The notes: generated by a model from the letters alone, not told the origin. Shown: positions 44,417-57,790, numbered from the stretch's first letter. The stretch is 64,000 nt of DNA from Dipteris shenzhenensis (GCA_047967505.1 CM106538.1), one strand, 5' to 3'. A program made the numbers and translations.

Positions 44417-46123
44417 TATTTTCGAGGGAGATCGCCCGACCAAAGGAGTCAACATGGCCCATTAGATACAGAGACACAAAGACCATGCCCCCCACCCTCA
44501 AGAGACACGACCTAGTAGACACGAATAGTAGATATTTTTATAGCTCATAGGAGAGCCACCTGCATCAACAAGCTATGTATTTTGACCTTGAGTTTTAAGT
44601 ACTAGTTTTGTTATATTTGTTTTAGCTTAGTGCTCAGAAAGGGCCTTAGTGAGCCCTTTGCTTTAGCCCACAATGGCTTGTATGGACTACTTTTGTGATT
44701 GTACTTTGTCTCAAGAGGCCTCCAAAAGATTGTAATTCATCTTTCTTTCTTTATTTCTCCATCTCCACGTGGTTGCACCATTTGGCAATCATTCTACCAT
44801 GTTTTTTCCACTATCTCACATTCGTTGCCTCTCTGTTCATGTAAAAAAGGCAATCGCCTTGCCACCTAGACAAAAGGGCTAGTTGACCTGATAGCTTGCA
44901 ACAACATTAGGAGTTTGTAGTTGGCATTTTGGCATTAACATTTGGTGATCCTATTGGAGAGTTTACTTATGTGCACTAGAGTATCCAGTGGAGAGTAACC
45001 AAAGTGACTTTGGTGAATGACAGAGCAAGAAGACAATGGAAGCACCCACAATAGTGAGAGTGATTGGTTGTGGAGATTGGAATGCCAATAAGTAAAAGAC
45101 TCACAACAATCATCTAGGGAGACAAATCCTTGATAGAGGAATGTGGGTAGGCTGACTATTTCATCATCAATGCACCCATAGCTCCTCCCAAAATACTTGG
45201 GTTGACACCCAACGACTACCAGAATGACACCCACCAATACCCCAACCAACACGAGACAATCCAACCCCATGTCCAAGCCCACCCAAGGAGGAAAAGGGAA
45301 AGGGAATCATGAACCTCAAATCTGACATGACGACGAGGAAGGAAGAAGCAGCCACCCCATAGCTTTTATATACCCATCACTCAGGAGCCATCCTCATCCA
45401 TAGGAGGGGCATTGGTCCACATATAATGTCCCAATGACCTTAGCCCCCCAACTAGACACATAAGCTTTGGCTTAACCAAAATGTGCAATGTGATTTGCTT
45501 CATGGTAGATCACTACCTCCCACCAAGGCTCATGTGCTACTAATCACACAAATTGGAAAAAGAGAACGAAACACTTTGAGCAACGTGCATCACATACATC
45601 ACAAGCCCAAGTTCTAGTAGGACGATGCCAAGAGGGATTAGGCAGAGAAGTCCATAGCTATGTTTAAATCTAATTAAGACAAAGAATAGGTCGAATTCTT
45701 GCAAGACAAACACAAGAAAATGAAGCAAAAAGGCACCAAATGAGGAAGGAAGCAAGTGATGCTTGAGCACAAAGAAGCTAAGTCAACAAAGAGAATCTCT
45801 TGCTATGAACCATTATCAATCTCCTAGAAGCCCAATGTGCTAACACCATAGACAAAAGACCTAATCTCATGAGATTTATTGCAAGAGGATCACAAATGCC
45901 TAACATCCACCACCATGGAAGCTTTTGAGGGGATTTGCGAGTAGAGAGACATCTAGTAGTAATAGGTGAAAAGATCTGTTACAATAGTAGACGCAACCCC
46001 AAGAACTAGAGAAAGAGAAAGCACACCCAAATGAGGATGACAAGGGGGAAGGAGGCAATGCAGTGATAGCAGGCTAAAACCCTCAATGATGCTAGAATCA
46101 TCCAAGCATGGGGCTGGGGCCTC

Positions 46124-46242
46124 CAAAAGTGCACAGCCTAGTTAAAAGAAGGGAGTTGAAAAAGAAAAGAGGAGGTGGGTAATATACAAGCGCATAGCCT
46201 AGTGGCTAACATAAATAAAGGAGGAGGTGGGTAACATAAAAG
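46124..46242 (+). repeat. Minisatellite units at the copia insertion site
   Basis: Two imperfect units (from AAAAGTGCACAGCCTAG and from AAGCGCATAGCCTAGTGG), each ending GAGGAGGTGGGTAA. A third unit lies at 52138-52213, on the other side of the inserted copia. Confidence 0.7.
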
Positions 46243-46416
46243 TGTGGGGGTTAAAGGTCACTGTGCCTTTACCCCGGTTATGTACAATACTCAAACACAT
46301 ATATAAATGAATGAAAAAAGAAGATTAGGGTGGTTCTGCACCCACCAAAACTTGTGTGGCTCTCTGTCTCTCTCTCTCTCCTTCTTTCGTTCTTGCTTCC
46401 GTTGAGAGCACTCTCA
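46243..46416 (+). repeat. 5' LTR of copia copy 2
   Basis: 174 bp, from TGTGGGGGTTAAAGG to GAGAGCACTCTCA. It contains ATATATAAATGAATG as the likely TATA region and a short CT run near its end. Confidence 0.9.
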
Positions 46417-46418
46417 AC

Positions 46419-46430
46419 TGGTATCAGAGC
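46419..46430 (+). promoter_or_regulatory. Primer-binding site (tRNA-iMet)
   Basis: TGGTATCAGAGC, the standard plant copia sequence, two bases after the LTR. Confidence 0.9.
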
Positions 46431-47856
46431 TCGAGTGATCTAGCTGAGCGTGCGTGAATGCTTGAAGCTCAGTAGCTCTGTGGGAGGAAGGAGAAGCTCT
46501 GTGGGAAGCTTTGTGGGTGACTTTACTTGCATCCGAGTGTGCAGAGACCTTGGAGGAACATTTGGAAAAGTCACTTTGGCTTTGCGAAGTGGTTTTGAGA
46601 GCCTGTTAAGAGCTTTCAAAGAAAAAGTCGTTTTTTGAGCTTTTCCCTGTTCCGTTCGATGACAGAGACTCCATATTGACTTGTAGAGGCAACTATTACT
46701 TGCTTTTGGTGTCCACATTACTTCAGGAGCTTGGAAACACCTTCATTCTTGAATCTGGGATCATTTCATTGGATTTCTGACTCACTGTGTCAGTTCCTGC
46801 GTTTTTTGCCCGAGTGTTGGAACTCAAGTTTGGAGCAACCATTTGCAGATCTGTCAGTTCTGGTGGACTCAGGAGGTCCTAAAACTTCTATGTTGCTCAT
46901 CATTCGCACTCCGGTGGAGTTTACAAACAGCTCTGTTTCCAAAAACGTTTTTCAGTCCGTGTGTTGGACCCAGTGATTGAGACCACGGTTTCCAAAACCG
47001 TCTATCCCATTGCGTTCCGGATGCCCAAAAACCCCTACCTATCAGTTCTTGCGCGATTCGGTGGAGGATTTTCAGAGTTATAGATCTCTGTGTATTCGAT
47101 TTCGTCTCTCTGTTATGCATTTTTCATTCTAAGGTTTTGAAACCTTAGATTTATGCCACATGGCAGTGGATAAGTGTTGACTCCCATTTCGCACTCATCG
47201 GTTGGGATTTTGGAGTTCTGGCAGAAGAGAGATATTTGCAGATTTTCTTGCTGAGTTTGATTATGCAATGGCGCCCATGTTTTGAAGCATCTCAGGTTCT
47301 ATTTTTAGTAGCGCTCATTACCGTGGGACTATGATTTCTTGAGCATACCTTATGCAGATCACTCTGGTTGCAGTTTGAGTAGTGTGCGCTCATTCGTGGT
47401 ATGCATTGGGTTGCAGTGGATGATTTATAGGCCATTTGGATGCATTGCGGTCCTTGTTGGATGCGCTGATAGGCCCAAATTGCCTTGTGGGATGCTATTT
47501 TTTATGGACGCTTTGCACATGGATGCTATTTTAAGCTGAGGGATAGCTTTGACACATTGCAGGTGATGCACTGATAGTGCTATGCTCTCTTGGATGAGAT
47601 ATTATTGATGCATATGCCAGTGGACGGTGGTTATGCTTGAGTCATTTGGCACTTATTGGCATTTTCTTTTGGGCCAGATTTGCTCATATGGATGCATAGT
47701 ATATGCACATGAGTCAGATGCATCTTTTGATGCTTTGAGCTTTGAGTTTTTTGTGATATTTCAGTCTATTGTGGCATACACATTTGGGTGCACCTGGTAT
47801 TTGGTGTGATTCTCTCTTGCAGGGACTAGCATTTGGGATTTTGTTTCATTTGCATC
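46431..47856 (+). other. Long untranslated leader of copia copy 2
   Basis: About 1.4 kb with only short frames. Bases 47212-47467 recur as a 256-bp block at 61770-62025, and copy 1's homology starts at about the same right-hand border (47468). Confidence 0.7.
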
Positions 47857-50800
47857 ATGGCATCCTCTTCCATGCCTGAAAAGGAGTTTTTCAGCATTAA
47901 AAAGTTTGATGGGACAAACTTTTCTTTGTGGAAAGAACAAATAAGGGATGTGCTTATTCAAAAGAAGCAGATTAAACCCTTGGCAGGGATGGAAGCTAAG
48001 CCTGCAAATATGTCTGAGGATGATTGGAATGAGTTGGATGCATTAGCAAAGTCTACTATTAGACTTCATCTTGCAGAGTCAATTTATTTCACAGTAGTAA
48101 ATGAGCACACTACGGAAGATTTGTGGAAGAAACTGTGTGCCACTTATGAGAAGGAAACTGCCTCTAATAAAGTTTACCTCATGAAGAGGTTGTTTGAGCC
48201 AGATGAAGGAAGGGGTCTCCATTGCTTCTCACTTGAATGAATTCAATATTATTTTCAGCCAGCTTCAGGCTCAGAAAATGAATTTTGATGCGGAGACTAA
48301 GGGAATATTTCTCTTATGTTCATTGCCATCCTCATGGGATACCTTCCGTATAGCTGTCAATAACTCTGTACCTGGTGGAGTACTAAAATTTGATGATGTT
48401 GTGGGTAGCTTGTTGGCCGAGGAGATTAGACGGAAGTCTATGGATGGCAACAAGCAGGATGCAGCCTTAAATGTGCAAAGGGGTAGATCACAGTTCAGGG
48501 GGAAGTCCCAAGAAAGAGTGAAGTCACGTAGCAAATCCAGGGCACGGAACATTGAGTGTTACCATTGTGGCAAGAAGGGCCATATGAAAAAGGATTGCTA
48601 CAAGCTGAAAAGAGAGCAAAAGGATAAGAAAAAGAATGCAAATTGGGGTGCAAATCAAAAGGAAGAGAGTCCAAGGGAGGACAAAGGAAAAGTGAAGATC
48701 GAGGAGATCAATGCAGTCACACATGATAGTGACAATGATGTTCTCTTCATGTCTACTTTATCTACAGAGTTGCTTACCACTTCAGATGATGCATATTCCC
48801 AGGATTGGATTTTGGATTCTGGTGCTTCATTCCATGTTACTCCCCATAGGGAATGGTTCTCCACTTATGATAGTGGAAAGACAGGTTGTGTGCATCTTGG
48901 AAATGACTATGCATGTGACATAGTGGGAGTAGGTGACATAAAGTTTTCTTTTGCAAATGGGTCTGCATTTGTTTTGAAACATGTGAGACATGTGCCTAAG
49001 CTGACCAAGAGTCTTATTTCAGTGGGTCAGCTAGATGATGCTGGTTTTCACACCACTTTTGGCTTTGAAAGTTGGAAAATTCAGAAGGGCTCTATGCTTT
49101 TGGCTAGGGGTGCCAAGTGTGGGACTTTGTATCCCTTACATGTATCAGGGGTATTTGATCATGTTGTTGCAATAACCGAGCAGCCAAGCACTTCTTTGTG
49201 GCATTGCAGGTTGGGGCACATGAGCCAGAATGGAATGAAACTCTTATGCCGTTTGGGTTATGTATTGCATTTGAGTTTCTCTGATTTTGAATTTTGTGAG
49301 CACTGTCTCTATGGGAAGCAGACTAAATCAGCCCATAAAAGAAGGGGAAAGAAAGAGTTTGATTTGGTGCATTCAGATGTTTGCGGTCCCATGCCTACAC
49401 TGTCATTAGGCGGGGCTGAATATTATGTGACATTCATTGATGATGCAACTAGGAAAGTGTGGGCTTATGCTATAGCTCGGAAGAGTAATGTGTTCCAGGT
49501 ATTTCAGAAATGGCTGGCCTTGGTTGAGAATCAGTGAGGTAGAACGCTTAAATGCCTACGAACTGACAATGGTGGAGAGTATCTCTCTCATGACTTTTAG
49601 AATTTCTGTGATACACGTGGGATTAAGAGGGAGCTCACATCCCCTCGTACTCCAGAGCAAAATCCAATTGTAGAAAAGATGAACCGTACCATTCAAGAAA
49701 GGTTGCAATGCATGCTTTCCAATGCAAGTCTTTCTGGTGGTTTTTGGGCTGAGTTAATGAAGACTGCAGTGCATGTGATCAATAGATCACCTAGTAAGAG
49801 TTTGGATGGTGGTATTCCTGAAGAGGCATGGAGTGGCAAGAAGCCCTCTTACTCTCATTTGCGTATATTTGGGTGTGAGGCATATGCACATGTGCCAAAA
49901 GAGCTTCGAAAGAAGCTAGATCCTAAGTCTAGGAAGTGCATCTTTCTAGGTTATGGTGAAAGTGGAGAGATGGGCTATCGTCTCTGGGATCCAGAAGCAA
50001 AGAAGATCATACGCAGCCATGATGTGGTCTTCAATGAGAAGAAGATGCATAAGGCACCCATGAGGGATGTGGAAATGAGGAGAATCACTTTCCAGGATGT
50101 GAATCCACCTGCATATGTTGATAGACAGCAAGCTGTCCATGCACCAAATGTGCAAGAAATGGTACCACCAAGTACTCCCACAGGTATACAATCAAGGGTA
50201 GATGATGGATCATCTATTGGTGGAAATGATGAGCCAAATGTGGCTGATATGCAGATGGGATAGCAAGCTGAAATGCCCTTGAGAAGATCATCTAGAGTGT
50301 CTAGACTGCCTGATAGGTTTGTTCCAGGGGTAGACTATGTGATGCTTACTGATTGCGGGGAGCCTTCTTGCTACAGAGAGGCTATGATGCATGAGGATAA
50401 ACGCAAGTTGGAGTATGCTATGCAATCAGAGATGAGTTCACTTATGAAGAATAAGACTTGGGACTTGGTTTCTTTGCCACATGGAAAGAAAGCATTGCCA
50501 TGTAAATGGGTCTACAAAATGAAGGTCACAGGTGATGATGTGCCTAGGTACAAGGCCCGTTTGGTTGCTAAAGGGTTCAAGCAAGAGAAGGGTGTGGACT
50601 TTGATGAGATATTGTCTCCAGTTGTGAAGATGACCACACTTAGATGCATGCTTGGACTAGTGGCATCAGAGGATATGGAGCTTATGCAGATGGATGTCAA
50701 GACAGCTTTCTTGCATGGGGATTTGCATGAGGAAATTTACATGGTGCAGCCGGAAGGCTTTGAAGAAAAGGGCAAAGAGCATTTAGTTTGCAAGCTGAAG

Positions 50801-51910
50801 AAGAGTCTCTATGGTCTTAAGCAAGCGCCTAGAGAATGGTATTAGAAGTTTGATGGTTTCATTCGGTCCCAGGGTTTTAGAAGGAGTGAAATTGATCACT
50901 GCCTCTACACTAAAAGGGCTAAGGATAATAGCCTGATAATCCTGGCACTATATGTGGATGATATGCTATTGGCTAGCAAGAATACTTATGAGCTAGATGC
51001 ATTAAAGGCCAAGTTGCATGAGGCCTTTGATATGAAGGATTTGGGACTTGCAGGTCATATTCTTGGTATGCGCATCACGCATGATCGGAGTAGGAAACTC
51101 CTTTGGCTTTCACAAAAAGAGCATGTTACAAAAGTATTGCAGCATTTCAATATGGAGGGGGGGAAGGCAGTGAGTACTCCATTGCCTCCATATGTGAAAC
51201 TGAGTCATACAGATAGTCCCAAATCAGAAGAGGAGAGGGCCATGATGGCTAAGGTTCCTTATGCATCAGCAGTTGGGAGTCTTATGTATGCTATGATAGC
51301 TACTAGACCAGACATTGCATTTGCAGTGGGAGTTGTTAGCCGATATATGGCTAATCCAGGAAAGAGGCATTGGGAGGCAGTTAAGTGCATCATGAGGTAC
51401 ATGAAGGGTACCAAGGAGATGTGCATTTGCTTTGGTAGAGGAGACATGCGTGTACTTGGGTACACAGATTCAGACTATGCAGGGCATGTGGATAGTAGGA
51501 GATCCACTTCTGATTATGTGTTCATCTTTGCAGGTGGTGCAGTGTCGTGGATGTCTCGCGCACAGAAGGGCGTTGCTTTGTCTACCACAGCGGCTGAGTA
51601 TGTTGTAGCCACAGAGGGTTGCAAGGAGGCTATATGGCTTGATCGGCTAGTGGGAGATTTGGGGATTCATATAGGTGTACCGACATTGCATGGTGATTCC
51701 ATGAGTGCTATTCAGCTAGCACGGAATCCGGTCTTTCATGCAAAGACCAAACACATTGAGGTCAGGTACCATTTCATTAGGGAGGTACTTGAGGACAAGC
51801 GCATAGAGCTTGTCAAGGTTCATACTGATGATAACCCTGCAGATATGCTGACGAAGAGTCTACCTAGTCAGCGGTTTGAGTATTGTCATGTATTGATGGG
51901 CATTGGATAG
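47857..51910 (+). pseudogene. Copia Gag-Pol polyprotein of copy 2, nearly complete
   Basis: ATG at 47857 (MASSSMPEKEF). Order: Gag with WKEQIRDVLIQKKQIKPL and knuckle CYHCGKKGHMKKDC (near 48560); protease WILDSGASFHV (near 48808); integrase HCRLGHMS...CEHCLYGKQ with LRTDNGGEYL and NPIVEKMNRTIQ; RT CKWVYKMK, LMQMDVKTAFLHGDL, ALYVDDMLLASK (near 50950); RNase H YTDSDYAGH, STTAAEYV, HIEVRYHFIRE; end DMLTKSLP. A two-base deletion near 48200 shifts Gag. Stops lie at 49535 (TGA), about 49600 (TAG), 50261 (TAG) and 50843 (TAG). Catalytic residues of all four enzymes remain. The integrase-before-RT order defines Ty1/copia. Confidence 0.92.
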
Positions 51911-51963
51911 TATGTTCACTGGTCGTTCTCCCTTAAAGGCACATTGTCCTTTAAGTGGGAGGT

Positions 51964-52137
51964 TGTGGGGGTTAAAGGTCAATGTGCCTTTACCCCGGTT
52001 ATGTACAATACTCAAACACATCTATAAATGAATGAAAAAAGAAGATTAGGGTGGTTCTGCACCCACCAAAACTTGTGTGGCTCTTTGTCTCTCTCTCTCT
52101 CCTTCTTCCGTTCTTGCTTCCATTGAGAGCACTCTCA
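51964..52137 (+). repeat. 3' LTR of copia copy 2
   Basis: Same length as the 5' LTR with five substitutions. It is preceded by the purine tract AAGTGGGAGGT and followed by the AAAAG target duplication. Confidence 0.9.
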
Positions 52138-52213
52138 AAAAGCGCACAGCCTAGTGGCTAGTTAAAAGAAGGGAGTGGAAAAATAAAAGAGGAGCTGGGT
52201 AACATGAAACCCT
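52138..52213 (+). repeat. Third minisatellite unit
   Basis: Continues the array of 46124-46242 after the inserted copia: AAAAGCGCACAGCCTAGTGG to GAGGAGCTGGGTAACATG. Confidence 0.65.
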
Positions 52214-55200
52214 TGACAACCATGAATGATAGAGTGACAAATGTGAGAAGCAGTGACCAAGACAAAAACTTATGGGGAGTGTGAGATAGATTTTTGAACG
52301 TAGCTTGTAGTACATAAGGAGAATTTCAAGGGGGATCTAAACAATTGCACCACCCATAGATGATGAGGTGGCATGGAAACAATTATGGTAGAAATAGAAG
52401 AACCCCCTAACTGCTATCCCCAAGACAAATGCGAGGGCAAACCCATTGGGAAACCGCCCATGTAGGGGAACACTTACAACATATCCCCTTATCCTTCACC
52501 ATTACATTAAAGCTAAACCAAGGCTAGCAAAGTGCCATGAAAAGGAGAACATGTCATGCTTCCAAAATTCAAGCCATGGCATGACCCATAGGCATACCTT
52601 GGTAAGCAATATGGCAACCATCCGACTCAATATTGAATCTCAAAGTTTATAAAATTTAATTTAGGGGTTACATATGCTCAAACACTATCTATAGGAAACT
52701 AATTGAGATCTATGTCCACTAGAGGCTCAGAAGTCCTATAAAGTCTTCCAAACATGCTCAAGACCCTGTGGTAGCAAACCAAGGGACAACAACATCAAAC
52801 CAAGTGACAAAGCAAAGTTATCGAGGACAAAGCTTGATATACAGAGTTGAGGCAAATGTTGAATCCCAAAGTTGACACTTCGGGTCTCAAACTCAAACTA
52901 AAGAAAGTACTCCAGCTGCTTATGATTGCATCAACAAACCCAACAAGGAGCATCATAACAAAGGACTCATTTAGATGAATCCAACATGCAATTAATGGCA
53001 CTTACTCACTTGATAGAGTCATGACAATTCATGTAAGTATGGTGAGCATTACCCATTGCAAATGTTAGGTAGTTAGCATAGTATAAAAGGATAGAGGGTT
53101 GGAGGTGTAGAAAGAGAAGAGTCAAATATTGCCTTGAAGAACGTATTTGCTAAAATGAATAACACCTCTTGGAGATTGATGCAAGAATAAAGGATGAGAA
53201 ACTTATTCTTTCTGCATTGACTCAGTGAAGGCACGAGATTTTAGCCTTAATTAAATGTCACAACATTTTGAAGAGGAACCTACTATTCTCTTTTTAACAA
53301 ATGTTTTTGTCATTGTGCATGCTTTTTTGTCATTGTATAAGATGTATGGAAATAAGTGTGTGCATCCCTATTTTGTATAGGCATAGACATATATGAAGAT
53401 GCAAGAGCAAATGATGGTAGGGCTCAATATGCAATCATGGGATTAGATAGTTTCTGATTCTGCTATCTCAAGTGCCTATGAATCATTGAAGCATTTTTTT
53501 TTGCATTTGGAAAATTTGTAAGTATGACCTCAACTCTTATTTAAAATATTGCATAATTAAGATCAAGCATTGTCTAACTTTTGTTTTCTTTGTTACTTGG
53601 GATTCCCATGTCCAAGTAATTTTTTAGCACACATTGAGCTCACAACCAGAGAAGGAGAGGAGAGAAGGTATACACCTTGTATATATTGATGATCACATGA
53701 AAACTTTTAGTCCTCTCTTGAATCCTTTAAGAATTAACTACTACAATATCTATTGTTGTGACATGAGCCAATCTTGTAGCAAATATCCCCAAGAAAGTTT
53801 GTAACGTAGCTAGAGCAAATATCCATTATGGATTTAGGTTAAAAGAAAAGTAAATCATATAGTTTTAGGTCATAATAAGATTGATACGATAGTCTCAACC
53901 TTCAAAGTGCACACATGGCTCAAAATTAGAGCATTATTATTTTTCATTCTATAGCAATTAGCTTATGTGACCAAAGCACTCATGGACGCTACTCAAGAGA
54001 GTATGATCTGGAAAGTTTATTGTAACTTAGTGTATCACCTTTAATGTATGCTAGATGTTACTACTATAGCTTTGGACATGTTTTAATCTTTGTATTTATT
54101 GATTTGGTTAACTAGGTAAGACAAACTTGAAGCATATACTTGGAAATAAGATGATACATGTCTCTAAAATGATCATTAATTCTCCTTAACAGAGAAGTTA
54201 AAATAGTTTTGCATTGTCCTAGAACAAATGTAAGTAATATATTTCATTTCCCATAGTGATACAAAAGCCACAATATGTAGAGAATAGCAAGTCCATCACC
54301 AAGCCACACCAAAAGCCACAACATTTGATCAATGAGGATTTGATCTATTCACAATTCAAGATGATTAGGTTAGTTAATTTTTTGTCATGACAGGGAAGAC
54401 CAAAGTTGTGCTCTCTAGAAGAATAGGCACTATGTGGCACTTGAGAAAGATCCCTTGCAAGCATTATTTATCTTCAACCAGTGTGATTTGTAAATGATCT
54501 TCTTGAAGTTGATTAAGAGGTGGGAGAAAAATTTAGCTTGCATATTGAGAAAGTAAAATTGGCATTTGGAGATCCCCAACCTTCCTTCAATGATGAAGAA
54601 TCTAAGCTTGCAAAGCTAGAAGAGCGTTTTAATTTAATTTACTTTATACTTGTGAAAATTCTAATTTATAAAATTTTGAATAGTAGATGATAAAGGGGTT
54701 GATCCCTCAACCAAGAGCAACATAATAGAGAGAAGGATGAGGAGCCTACTACTGATTACTAACTTCTAGATATTTAGAGCTATATTTCTCTATAACATGT
54801 ATTGACAAAAAAAATTATATACACATTTGAGTAAATATGAGTTCTCCTCCCTTTTCATCATGTGTCATTACAATCAATTGTTTTTTTGTCAATTATTACA
54901 TTGTTCTTTGTTCTTAATAATTTTAAAATAAAAAAATTGGAATGTTTATCCATTAATCAATTAATATCTTTTTACTTTCATATCATCTTGCTTATGATTT
55001 TTCAGAGATCAATAGTTGGAGATGTAGGATTTTTCCTATTTAAAAAATGTAACATGATTAGATGCCTTGAGGTTTAGAACTCATAATTAATAGATCTAGT
55101 TGAATGAAATGTTTCAATTAAAAGGTGTGTAAATTATGTAAAATATAATTCCTTTTGTTCTTAAACCTTTCTCCTGAGATCCAACTGTCATTGATTATCC

Positions 55201-55334
55201 CACATTGAAATTTCCTTTCTTGTCTATAGGCATATATAATTTTATACCATTGCATGATACTCATGGCTAGGAGCAAAGAAGTGGTAGTGTCGTCAATGTA
55301 ACCACATGGCATTCCCACCTATGAAAGCTTACTT

Positions 55335-55567
55335 TTAATATATGTGGGAAATTTGGATAGTGGAACATACAGTTTTATAATTTTAAAATCAAATAAGACA
55401 TTCATCTGCCTCATGCCTTGGTCTATATAGTTCACTTCATACAAGGGAAAATGTTAATATATGTGGGAACTTTGGATAGTGGAACATGCAGTTTTATAAT
55501 TTTAAAATCAAATAAGACACTCATCTACCTCATGCCTTGGTCTATATAGTTTAGTTCATACAAGCGA
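55335..55567 (+). repeat. Two-copy 119-bp tandem duplication
   Basis: Unit 55335-55453 is repeated from 55454 with few changes, both starting TTAATATATGTGGGAA and both containing GCCTTGGTCTATATAG. Confidence 0.9.
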
Positions 55568-56172
55568 GGAGATGAAAGTAGTGCAATAAATTTAAGGAAA
55601 GTCGTTAGGGGACATTTGGTGCTTCTCATCTCAAGAGAGTCTCCCTTTCGAAGTATTTATATATTGTCTTTTTGTGTAATTGGTAACATTCTATTTTGTT
55701 TAAAGTGTTTTTCCAAGCTTATATAGTAGGTCATGAATTCAATAAAAATAACTATTCAAGAAAAGAATAATTGCCACTACCCAAAATAATAGATATTAGT
55801 CTATAATAAAATATGCATCACAAAGTGCAGCTTATAAAAATTTATGATCTCTAAATCATGAAGGATTTTACAATTATCTATTTCTTTTTTACAATCTAAT
55901 ACAAAAAAGAAATAGCTTTTTTGACATTAGGATATGTAAAATTAGCTCCAGTAAATATGTTATATCAAATTCTTCTCTTTATTTATAGATAGGTAGAAAT
56001 TATATTAGTATTAAAATTTAGATAAAACCTATTAGGATCTTAAAAGTGGGTAACATGCATTAGTCCTTAATTAATAAGTGGTGGTTTTTATTCATGGAGG
56101 CATGCTTCATTCCATTCTAGCCATACTAATGAACAACAAAAGCAAAACATTACGCAAGCTATATATTGCTGA

Positions 56173-56226
56173 ACTTGATACATAAAGAAAACTTGATACA
56201 TAAAGAAAATTTGATACATTAAGAAA
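56173..56226 (+). repeat. Three 18-bp tandem units
   Basis: Near-perfect triplicate of CTTGATACATAAAGAAAA. Confidence 0.85.
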
Positions 56227-56790
56227 AGAATGCATAGAATTACAAACCACAATCTCAGATGAAGTCTCAAGCCATAGTCTTAGATAAAGTCTTCTTGATT
56301 GGGAAACAAATGTTAGAGAAAGTTGAAAAACACTCATAAAGTATCAAACATGTGCATGATAGTTGGATCTTTCACAAAGAAATTGCATTGGAATCCAATT
56401 CTTGAAATGACCACATTCAATACTACCAACTCTCAAATGAAGCATCAAGAAGATTATTTATTTATAAATATACTAAACATATTCAAAACAACCAATATGA
56501 CATTGACACAATCAATTTTATGTGATAGCACCTCTGTTAACCCAATGGCAAACGAGGGCCAGAAGTGCAATCTAGAGCAACACAACGATGAGATCATTGT
56601 GTGTATAGAGTAGCGATGACAAAGCTCTGCATGTAATATCTTTAGCTTGAAAGATGGGTTGTTGAATCTTAAAGGATGAGGACAGCCAAAATCCTCTCTA
56701 GAAAAGATCCAATCATGCTTCCAAAATCAGGATCTAGAGGGAGAAAGACTAAATATAGAGAGAGAAAGACTAAAAGCCTACCCTTTTTGA

Positions 56791-56885
56791 GGTCCCCCCA
56801 CTTTGTGTAGAGACCCAAAAGGCCCCCCCACTTTGTGTAGAGACCTAAAGGTCCCCCCACTTTGTGTAGAGACCCAAAAGGTCCC
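56791..56885 (+). repeat. Minisatellite of about 30 bp, three units
   Basis: GGTCCCCCCACTTTGTGTAG followed by AGACC(C/T)AAA, three times, with degenerate pieces on to 56965. The complement of a unit matches the first 29 bases of the LINE at 9086. Confidence 0.85.
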
Positions 56886-57114
56886 CTCAAAAAGTGGAGG
56901 ACTCTTATCCAAAGGTCTCTTGCAAAAGAGGTCCCCTAGAGGTACCTACAAATTGTGTAGAGACCAACATGTATAAATATCTCACAATGGAATAAAGCTC
57001 GCACTCTTTGGGGTTCCATGTTCAAGCTCACTATTGTGTTCATGTGATTGATCTCCATTGTGTCCATGCTCCCCTACACTATCATGTTCTAGCATCCCCT
57101 TACCCTTGCACTCC

Positions 57115-57790
57115 CTACCCTTGTACTCCCTCCTCCTCCTCTCTCCTCCTCCTCCTCCCTCCTCCTCCTCATTTTCCCTCCTACTCCCTACTCCCTACTC
57201 CTCCTCTCTCCTCCTCCTCTCCCTCCTCCTCCTCCTTCTCCTTGTCTTCCCTCCCTCCTCCCTCTTGCTCCTCCTCCTCTCTGGTCATCCCTCCTCCCTG
57301 TTGGTCCCTCCTCCTCAAACCTTACCCCTCGAAGTTGCAAAGGAGACTAGCCTTTTACACCCCCTTCCTCTCTCCACCCCACATCCCCTTCCCCCCTCCA
57401 CCCCACCATCCCCTACCTCCTCCACCATCTCTCTACCTCCCTCGACAATCCCTTCTACCCCTCTAACCCCCCATCCACTCCCCCTCCACCATCTCTCTAC
57501 CTCCCTCTATACCCCCATCTTCCTCCACCCCTCCATCCTGCCCTTTCTCCCACTCTCTCTCTACCTCCCCCTAAAACCCCTTCCACCCCTCTATTCCTCC
57601 ACCCCCCCACCTCCTCTCTACCACTACCCCTTCCCCCACCCTTTCCACCACCCACCCACCACCCCCCCTCCCCTCCTCTACCCCCCCCAATTCTCTCCTC
57701 TCCATTCTATCTCTCCTCCTCCATCCTCCCTCCTCCTCCTTCCTCCTCCTTTCTTCTCTCTCCTCCACCCCCAATCTTCTCCCCCCCCTT
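57115..57790 (+). repeat. TCC/CCT-rich tract
   Basis: Plus strand almost only C and T with some A; frames up to 254 codons here come from composition. Counterpart of 32885-33035 and 34138-34592. Confidence 0.85.

Larger units (their letters stand above)
42218..46123. other. Gene-free stretch between the copia copies
   Basis: 42220-43280 is purine-rich on the plus strand, which creates long meaningless frames on the minus strand. 43315-43400 is G-rich. A TA run occupies about 44028-44060 and a CT run 44311-44413. A weak gag-like fragment at 43930-44150 is listed separately. Nothing else is supportable. Confidence 0.5.
46243..52137 (+). mobile_element. Full-length copia element, copy 2
   Basis: 5,895 bp with two 174-bp LTRs (TGTGGGGG...CACTCTCA), differing at five positions (about 97% identity), and a 5-bp target duplication AAAAG (46238-46242 and 52138-52142). 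A perfect plant primer site TGGTATCAGAGC begins at 46419 and a polypurine tract stands before 51964. The 1.4-kb leader (46431-47856) is long for a copia element. The polyprotein has one shift and four stops, so the copy needs help to move. Only a few LTR differences means a fairly recent insertion. Confidence 0.92.
52214..56596. other. AT-rich gene-free stretch
   Basis: Only short frames and no motif. Near 53030 the block CATGTAAGTATGGTGAGCAT resembles 44160-44200, so dispersed repeats are present. A 119-bp tandem duplication is listed separately. Confidence 0.55.
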
